This document shows positions 7,573-11,541 of a stretch of 11,541 nt of DNA, in pieces. How positions within the stretch are numbered: the stretch's first letter is position 1; each line of letters opens with the position of its first letter. Below the pieces are notes generated by a model, which was given only the letters and a program-made list of their open reading frames with translations, made no database searches and had not been told where the DNA came from. Position numbers and translations under genes: made by a program. The stretch is from assembly GCA_964535315.1 (NCBI GenBank), contig CAZHTS010000118.1, positions 1 through 11,541 on the forward strand, read 5' to 3'. This DNA is from CAZHTS01 sp964535315. GTDB lineage: Bacteria > Chloroflexota > Anaerolineae > Anaerolineales > Anaerolineaceae.

Positions 7573-8934
7573 ATGACCGGTGACCTGATGATTAACGCGG
7601 CCGAACGGGCCGTTCGCTATCTCGAGCAACTGCCGCAGCGCGGTGTTAACCCCGAGGCGACAGCGCTGGAAGACCTGCAGCGCCTGGATGTGCCCTTGCA
7701 AGACGATCCCATCGATCCCGCCCAGGTGCTGGCCGAACTGGATGAACTCGGTTCGCCGGCCACGGTGGCGACCAACGGCGGGCGTTTCTTTGGTTTTGTG
7801 GTGGGCGGCAGTCTGCCCGCCACCAGCGCCGCCGCCGTGTTGGCCGCCGCCTGGGATCAAAACGCCGCTTACCGCGTCCTCTCACCGACCGCCGCTCACC
7901 TCGAGGCTGTCGCCGCACGCTGGCTGCTGGATGTATTTGGCCTGCCGGCCAGCGCCGGGGTTGGGCTGGTGACGGGCGCCACGATGGCCAATTTCTCCGG
8001 GCTGGCGGCCGCCCGCCACGCCGTACTGGCGCAGGCCGGCTGGGACGTGGAAACGCAGGGCCTGTTTGGCGCCCCGGCGGTGACCGTCATCGTGGGCGAC
8101 GAAGTCCACGTCAGCCTGTTGAAGGCGTTGAGCATGTTGGGCATGGGGCGCGAACGGGTGGTGCGCGTGCCGGTCGATGGTCAGGGGCGCATGCGCGCCG
8201 ACCGGCTGCCGGCCATTTCCGGGCCGACCATCGTGTGTATCCAGGCCGGCAACGTTAACACCGGGGCGTTTGACCCCGCCGCCGAGGTCTGCCGGCTGGC
8301 GCACGCCGCCGGCGCCTGGGTGCACGTGGACGGCGCTTTTGGTCTGTGGGCGCTGGCCGTGCCCGAACTGGCGCACCTGGCGCAGGGCCTGGCCGAAGCC
8401 GACTCGCTGGCGACCGATGCCCACAAATGGTTGAATGTGCCTTACGACAGCGGGCTGGTGTTCGTGCGTGAAGCGCAGCACCTGCGGGCGGCGTTTTCCA
8501 CCAGCGCAGCTTATCTGATCGAAATCGGCGGGCGCGAGCCATGCCATTACACCCCCGAGATGTCCCGCCGCGGGCGCGGCATCGAAACCTGGGCCGCACT
8601 GCGTTCGCTGGGCCGCCGCGGGCTGGCAGATCTCGTCCGGCGCACCTGCCGGTTTGCGGCGCAGTTCGCCGATGGGCTGCGCGCCGCCGGGTATACCGTG
8701 CTCAACGACGTGATCCTCAATCAGGTGTTGGTGGCGTTCGACAGCCCCGAGCACACCCGCGCCGTCATCCGCCGGCTGCAGGCCGAGGGCGTCAGCTGGT
8801 TCGGCGGCACCGAGTGGCAGGGGCAGGCCGCCATGCGCATCAGCGTCTCGGGCTGGGCCACCAGCGAAGAGGATGTGCGCCGCAGCCTGGAAGCAATCCT
8901 GCGCGTCGCCGCCGAGGAACGCCCCTTGTCTTAA
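7573..8934 (+). CDS. PLP-dependent group II amino-acid decarboxylase family protein
   Basis: The 453 residues match the fold-type I pyridoxal-phosphate enzymes of the group II decarboxylase family (aromatic amino acid, glutamate, tyrosine and diaminobutyrate decarboxylases). Visible motifs are the phosphate-binding G-A-T-M-A-N (135-140), a ring-stacking His179 in D-E-V-H-V-S, Asp253 in H-V-D-G-A-F-G for the pyridine nitrogen, and the Schiff-base Lys285 in D-A-H-K-W-L-N. A likely reaction is removal of CO2 from an amino acid to give an amine, but HVDGAFG differs from the common HVDAAYAG, and some relatives carry out other reactions such as aldehyde formation. The start has AAGGAGAA at 7559-7566, a well-spaced ribosome binding site. 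It is first in a tight same-strand group with a transporter and a methyltransferase. The family is secure; the substrate is not readable. Confidence 0.88.
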   Translation: MTGDLMINAAERAVRYLEQLPQRGVNPEATALEDLQRLDVPLQDDPIDPAQVLAELDELGSPATVATNGGRFFGFVVGGSLPATSAAAVLAAAWDQNAAYRVLSPTAAHLEAVAARWLLDVFGLPASAGVGLVTGATMANFSGLAAARHAVLAQAGWDVETQGLFGAPAVTVIVGDEVHVSLLKALSMLGMGRERVVRVPVDGQGRMRADRLPAISGPTIVCIQAGNVNTGAFDPAAEVCRLAHAAGAWVHVDGAFGLWALAVPELAHLAQGLAEADSLATDAHKWLNVPYDSGLVFVREAQHLRAAFSTSAAYLIEIGGREPCHYTPEMSRRGRGIETWAALRSLGRRGLADLVRRTCRFAAQFADGLRAAGYTVLNDVILNQVLVAFDSPEHTRAVIRRLQAEGVSWFGGTEWQGQAAMRISVSGWATSEEDVRRSLEAILRVAAEERPLS

Positions 8935-8941
8935 TTTGCTG

Positions 8942-8962
8942 CGCCGGGCATCTTGCCTGGCG
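8942..8962 (+). other. Intercistronic hairpin before the transporter gene
   Basis: CGCCGGGCA (8942-8950) pairs with TGCCTGGCG (8954-8962) through nine base pairs including one G-U, with a three-base loop. It begins seven bases after the decarboxylase stop and its last base touches the transporter Shine-Dalgarno sequence (8962-8967). No T-tract follows, so it is more likely an mRNA-processing, stability or translation-tuning element than a terminator. Confidence 0.4.
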
Positions 8963-8975
8963 GGGAGTAGCCGTT

Positions 8976-10205
8976 GTGATCCAACGCTGGATGGGGCTGT
9001 ATCGTGATTACGCCCGCTCGTTCTGGCTGCTGGTGGTGGTGATGTTCATCGACGCCGTCGGCGGCGGGTTGTTGTACCCGTTCTTTGCTCTGTATATCAC
9101 CGAACGGTTTGGCGCCAGCATGACACAGGTTGGCTATATCTTTCTGTTGTTCTCGCTCACCGGCTTTGCCGGCAGTATGCTGGGTGGGGCGCTGGCCGAC
9201 CGCATGGGGCGCAAGGGCATCCTTGTGTTCAGCCTGCTGGCTTCTTCGGGCAGCGCCCTGCTGATGGGCCTGATGGACACGCTGGGCGCCTTTTTTGCAC
9301 TGGCTTTGCTGGTAGGCCTGTTCGCCAACGTCGGCCAGCCGGCCTACCAGGCCATGATCGCCGACCTGCTGCCCGAGCGCAAACAGGCGCAGGGTTTTGG
9401 CGTGGTGCGGGTGGCAACCAACCTGTCGATGGTGATCGGCCCGGCGATTGGCGGTTTTTTAATCGACCGCTCGTATTTGCTGCTTTTCATCACCGACGCC
9501 GCCATCAGCCTGATGGCAGCGCTGGCTCTGCTGGCCTGGATTCCCGAGACGCGCCCGCAGCCCCGCGCAGAAGCAGGGCATGAAAGCACCCTGGACACCT
9601 TCCGCGGTTACGGACGGGTGATACGCGACCGGCTGTTTGTGCTCTTCCTGTTGGCCGGTTTGCTGATGGCGCTGGCTTACATGAATCTGAATACCACGCT
9701 GGGCGTGTATTTGCGCGACAATCAGGGTGTCAGCGAAACCGGCTACGGCTGGCTGCTCAGCCTCAACGCCGCGCTGGTGGTGGTGTTTCAATTCCCCCTC
9801 ACCCGCCGCCTGGAGGGCCGCCCGCCGATGCTGGTCATGGCGCTGGGCACGGCGCTGGTGGCGATTGGCTTTGCGCTCTATGGCTTTGTCAGCGGGTATG
9901 GCTGGTTCGCAGCGGCGATGGTCATTCTGACGGTGGGCGAGATGCTGGTGGTGCCGGTCTCGCAGGCGGTGGCGGCGCACTTTGCCCCGCCAGATATGCG
10001 TGGGCGCTATCTGGCGGTGTACGGTCTGTCCTGGGGCATCCCTTACGCCGTGGGGCCGCTGCTGGCCGGTTTCGTATTGGATCGCCTGGCGCCGTACTGG
10101 CTGTGGTACGCCGCCGGGTTGGTGGGGGCGGCGGCGGCGGTCTTCTTCGTGGCGCTGCATTATTGGGCCAATCCCCAGCCGGTGAGGTTGGGGGGCGAGG
10201 AGTAA
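8976..10205 (+). CDS. Major facilitator superfamily transporter, DHA1-like efflux type
   Basis: The 409-residue protein is almost entirely hydrophobic and consistent with 12 membrane helices split by a polar loop near residues 190-220. Motif A, G-A-L-A-D-R-M-G-R-K, lies at 71-80 between helices 2 and 3. A motif C-like stretch, I-G-P-A-I-G-G (154-160), is in helix 5 and is typical of proton-coupled drug/H+ antiporters, so export is the likelier direction. The start chosen is GTG at 8976 because GGGGAG (8962-8967) lies eight bases before it; the in-frame ATG at 8991 is 23 bases from that site, and the frame is open much further upstream through the decarboxylase gene. The gap is 41 bases to the decarboxylase and 21 to the methyltransferase, so cotranscription is probable. 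The substrate is unknown, plausibly the product of the neighbouring enzymes. Confidence 0.9.
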   Translation: MIQRWMGLYRDYARSFWLLVVVMFIDAVGGGLLYPFFALYITERFGASMTQVGYIFLLFSLTGFAGSMLGGALADRMGRKGILVFSLLASSGSALLMGLMDTLGAFFALALLVGLFANVGQPAYQAMIADLLPERKQAQGFGVVRVATNLSMVIGPAIGGFLIDRSYLLLFITDAAISLMAALALLAWIPETRPQPRAEAGHESTLDTFRGYGRVIRDRLFVLFLLAGLLMALAYMNLNTTLGVYLRDNQGVSETGYGWLLSLNAALVVVFQFPLTRRLEGRPPMLVMALGTALVAIGFALYGFVSGYGWFAAAMVILTVGEMLVVPVSQAVAAHFAPPDMRGRYLAVYGLSWGIPYAVGPLLAGFVLDRLAPYWLWYAAGLVGAAAAVFFVALHYWANPQPVRLGGEE

Positions 10206-10226
10206 ATAAAACGCAGGAGGTGTTGT

Positions 10227-11000
10227 ATGCAGCAGAAAGTGGTTCAGGATTGGGATCGTATGGCGGCGTTATACGATGCCTTTGTCGAGCAGGAGCATTC
10301 CTACACACACGTCATCGAACATCCTGCCGTGCAATATCTCTTGCCCGACGTAAGCGACAAACGCCTGCTGGACGCCGGCTGCGGCAGCGGGGCGTCCACG
10401 TTTTTCCTCGAGACGTTTCAGCCGCGGCAGCTGGTCGGCGTCGATATTTCGCCCGAGATGGTCGCCCTGGCGGAGCAAAAGAAACTGCGCAGCGGTTCGA
10501 CGGCGCAGTTCGTGGTGGGCGATTGCGAGTCGCTGGCGCAGTTCGCCGGCGCCAGCTTCGACCTGATCTTTTCTTCGTGCATCACCCACTATCTGCGCCT
10601 GGATCAGTTCTTCACCCAGTGCGCCCGCGTGCTGGCGCCGACCGGAACACTGCTGCTCAGCGTCGTCCATCCGGTCTATTCGGCGCAATACCCGCTCTGC
10701 CGCACGGATGGACGCATGCCCGAAGAGGCCGATTGGTCGGTGCGCTACCTGGATCGCGCGATCCGTAGTTACGTACAGCCGTGGGTGGCGCTCTCGGATC
10801 ACGAGCCCTATCTGGTGGAGAGCTACCATTATACGTTTGGCGACTATTTCAAGGCGCTGGCTACCGCCGGTTTTTCCCTGACGGCCGTGGAAGAGCCCGT
10901 CCCCCCCTCCTGGTTCAAGACTCTCTACCCTTCTCGCTATGAGGCTTACGTGCAAACCCCGCTGTACGCCCTGTTTTGCGGCGAAAAGCGCCCGCGCTGA
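10227..11000 (+). CDS. Class I SAM-dependent methyltransferase
   Basis: The 257-residue soluble protein has a Rossmann-type methyltransferase core. Motif I, L-L-D-A-G-C-G-S-G, is at 47-55, the ribose-binding acidic residue is Asp73 in G-V-D-I-S-P, Asp99 in V-V-G-D-C lies at the adenine-binding position, and F-D-L-I-F-S-S (111-117) is motif IV. A distinctive C-terminal part (about 150-257) has H-P-V-Y-S (148-152) and many aromatic residues and probably shapes the substrate pocket. It resembles small-molecule methyltransferases of the Methyltransf_11/25 type more than RNA or protein ones. The start is well supported by AGGAGGT at 10215-10221, five bases before the ATG. It follows the transporter by 21 bases and ends the operon; no T-tailed terminator is visible after it. 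The substrate is unknown. Confidence 0.9.
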   Translation: MQQKVVQDWDRMAALYDAFVEQEHSYTHVIEHPAVQYLLPDVSDKRLLDAGCGSGASTFFLETFQPRQLVGVDISPEMVALAEQKKLRSGSTAQFVVGDCESLAQFAGASFDLIFSSCITHYLRLDQFFTQCARVLAPTGTLLLSVVHPVYSAQYPLCRTDGRMPEEADWSVRYLDRAIRSYVQPWVALSDHEPYLVESYHYTFGDYFKALATAGFSLTAVEEPVPPSWFKTLYPSRYEAYVQTPLYALFCGEKRPR

Positions 11001-11013
11001 CCGTCTGCCGGCG

Positions 11014-11053
11014 ACCTCCACAAGACCTCCTGCAAGCCTCCATTGTTTCTCCA
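11014..11053 (+). promoter_or_regulatory. Four CCTCC-type direct repeats at exact 11-base period
   Basis: The units CCTCCA (11015-11020), CCTCCT (11026-11031), CCTCCA (11037-11042) and TCTCCA (11048-11053) start exactly 11 bases apart and so face the same side of the helix. The array ends four bases before the -35-like box at 11057. Direct repeats with an 11-base period just upstream of, or replacing, a -35 box are the classic binding pattern of OmpR/PhoB-family response regulators. The repeats are read directly; the regulator is inferred. Confidence 0.5.
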
Positions 11054-11056
11054 TAT

Positions 11057-11086
11057 TTGGCTGGCATACTGGAGAGAACAAATAAT
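11057..11086 (+). promoter_or_regulatory. Probable promoter of the small membrane protein gene
   Basis: TTGGCT (11057-11062, four of six consensus) and AATAAT (11081-11086, five of six consensus) are separated by 18 bases. Transcription should start near 11092-11094, giving a leader of about 17 bases that holds the Shine-Dalgarno sequence but not the masking arm at 11025-11035. The suboptimal boxes fit an activator-dependent promoter. Confidence 0.45.
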
Positions 11087-11093
11087 CTGTTCT
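11075..11093. promoter_or_regulatory. Palindrome AGAACA-N7-TGTTCT around the -10 box
   Basis: A perfect six-base inverted repeat flanks a seven-base centre that contains the -10-like box AATAAT (11081-11086). The position is ideal for a dimeric repressor that blocks RNA polymerase. In RNA the same bases form a hairpin (11073-11080 with 11088-11095, ends G-U and A-U) that overlaps the ends of both other stems in this region, so the structures compete. It resembles no operator that can be named with confidence. Confidence 0.4.
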
Positions 11094-11109
11094 TTGCAGG
11101 AGGTTTCTG

Positions 11110-11520
11110 ATGAACAAAGGTTTATGGGTGCTGCGCACCGTAGGGATCGTGATACTGGTCGTTGCTTTGCTGGCCGGCGGCGCCATGTTGTACCGGGCGG
11201 GTTACGCCCAGGGGTACGGGGCCGGTATGCTGGCGTCTGGCAAGGAACTGCCGGTGGCGCCTGGAGTGGCGCCCTTCCCACCTGCCGCGATGTACCCCCA
11301 TCATTTCATGCCGTTTATGCCGGGGTTCGGCATGTTCTTCTGCGGCGGGCTGGTTTTACTGGCGCTGTTCTTTGTGCTGGGAACATTCCGCGCCCGCCAC
11401 TGCTGGCACGCCGCTCACTGGGCGGGTGGCCATCACCACGCTCATCCCTGGGGCCCTCCGCCGTGGGCGGCGCAGAACCCCGAGGGCAACCCGCCTGCCC
11501 AACCCACCGAAAGCAAGTGA
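11110..11520 (+). CDS. Small two-helix membrane protein with Met/His-rich loop and His-rich tail
   Basis: The 136-residue protein is not a named family to me. Helix 1 spans about 7-28 and helix 2 about 74-93. By the positive-inside rule, with Lys3 and Arg9 before helix 1 and Arg94 and Arg96 after helix 2, both ends are cytoplasmic and the 45-residue loop is outside. That loop holds a Met/His cluster (Met61, His64, His65, Met67, Met70, Met75) in a Pro/Phe-rich context; the tail has Cys98 and His97, 100, 103, 108, 109, 110 and 112. These clusters suggest binding of a soft or transition metal such as copper, zinc or silver, inferred from composition only. The start has a strong AGGAGGT (11098-11104) five bases upstream, inside a potential RNA stem. 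Similar small proteins, as I recall, often precede two-component genes; the window ends 21 bases after the stop. The gene itself is well supported. Confidence 0.8.
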   Translation: MNKGLWVLRTVGIVILVVALLAGGAMLYRAGYAQGYGAGMLASGKELPVAPGVAPFPPAAMYPHHFMPFMPGFGMFFCGGLVLLALFFVLGTFRARHCWHAAHWAGGHHHAHPWGPPPWAAQNPEGNPPAQPTESK

Positions 11521-11541
11521 GATAGGAGCCGACTCCCGCGC

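Larger units (their letters stand above)
11023..11106 (+). promoter_or_regulatory. Long-range inverted repeat masking the ribosome binding site of the next gene
   Basis: ACCTCCTGCAA (11025-11035) is the exact reverse complement of TTGCAGGAGGT (11094-11104), extended to 14 pairs (11023-11036 with 11093-11106) by one A-U and two G-U pairs. The right arm contains the whole Shine-Dalgarno sequence AGGAGGT (11098-11104) of the gene starting at 11110. The left arm is the second unit of the 11-base repeat array. The 56-base loop can fold further (11046-11053 with 11070-11077). Any mRNA containing both arms should have its start site hidden. Confidence 0.5.

Noticed and set aside
1638..8961. Shared 10-mer CTTGCCTGGC in the gltB leader hairpin (1638-1647) and the intercistronic hairpin (8952-8961)
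   Set aside because: Many shared 10-mers are expected by chance in a GC-rich window of this size, and the flanking bases and stem designs differ, so a dispersed repeat family cannot be claimed.
8541..8975. Upstream extension of the transporter reading frame into the decarboxylase gene
   Set aside because: The frame is open only as a shadow of the decarboxylase gene. The extra residues are Arg/Pro-rich, while GTG at 8976 has an ideal Shine-Dalgarno and is followed directly by the first membrane helix.
10269..11186. A 305-codon minus-strand frame across the methyltransferase and the regulatory region
   Set aside because: It is antisense to a methyltransferase with clear motifs and runs through the repeat array and promoter without any recognisable domain.
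11525..11536. GGAG-CCGA-CTCC mini inverted repeat after the last stop codon
   Set aside because: The stem is only four pairs and the window ends five bases later, so it cannot be told whether this is a terminator stem, a ribosome binding site for the next gene or chance.

Overview
The window is GC-rich, densely coded bacterial DNA without rRNA, tRNA, CRISPR or insertion sequences. Long coding runs, strong AGGAGG-type ribosome binding sites, sigma-70-like promoters, an 'ERDACAI'-type glutamate synthase large subunit and a small Met/His-rich membrane protein suggest a Chloroflexota-type bacterium (Anaerolineae-like). That placement is inference from memory of protein families, not a search result.

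Layout. (1) 16-1494, minus strand: an exported class C beta-lactamase-like serine hydrolase with a C-terminal membrane domain. (2) 1495-1737: divergent intergenic region with an A/T palindrome, a promoter-like pair and, just downstream, an intrinsic-terminator-like hairpin that would lie in the leader of the next gene. (3) 1738-6414, plus strand: a 1558-residue glutamate synthase large subunit with no small subunit (gltD) nearby. (4) 6427-7410, minus strand: a PAS-GGDEF diguanylate cyclase convergent with gltB; both stop codons lie in the arms of one perfect palindrome. (5) 7573-11000, plus strand: a likely operon of a group II PLP-dependent decarboxylase-like enzyme, a DHA1-like major facilitator transporter and a class I SAM-dependent methyltransferase, with gaps of 41 and 21 bases. 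(6) 11001-11109: a compact, signal-rich regulatory region. (7) 11110-11520, plus strand: a two-helix membrane protein with a Met/His-rich loop and a His-rich tail.

The operon could make, export and methylate a small amine or amino-acid derivative, but no substrate can be read from sequence. The most striking region is 11014-11106. It has four CCTCC-type units at an exact 11-base period, ending at a -35-like box. It also has a palindrome flanking the -10-like box, and an 11-base perfect inverted repeat that would hide the ribosome binding site of the small membrane protein in any transcript reading through from the methyltransferase gene, but not in one starting at the local promoter. This looks like a response-regulator-controlled gene insulated from read-through translation; its partner regulator may lie beyond the right edge.
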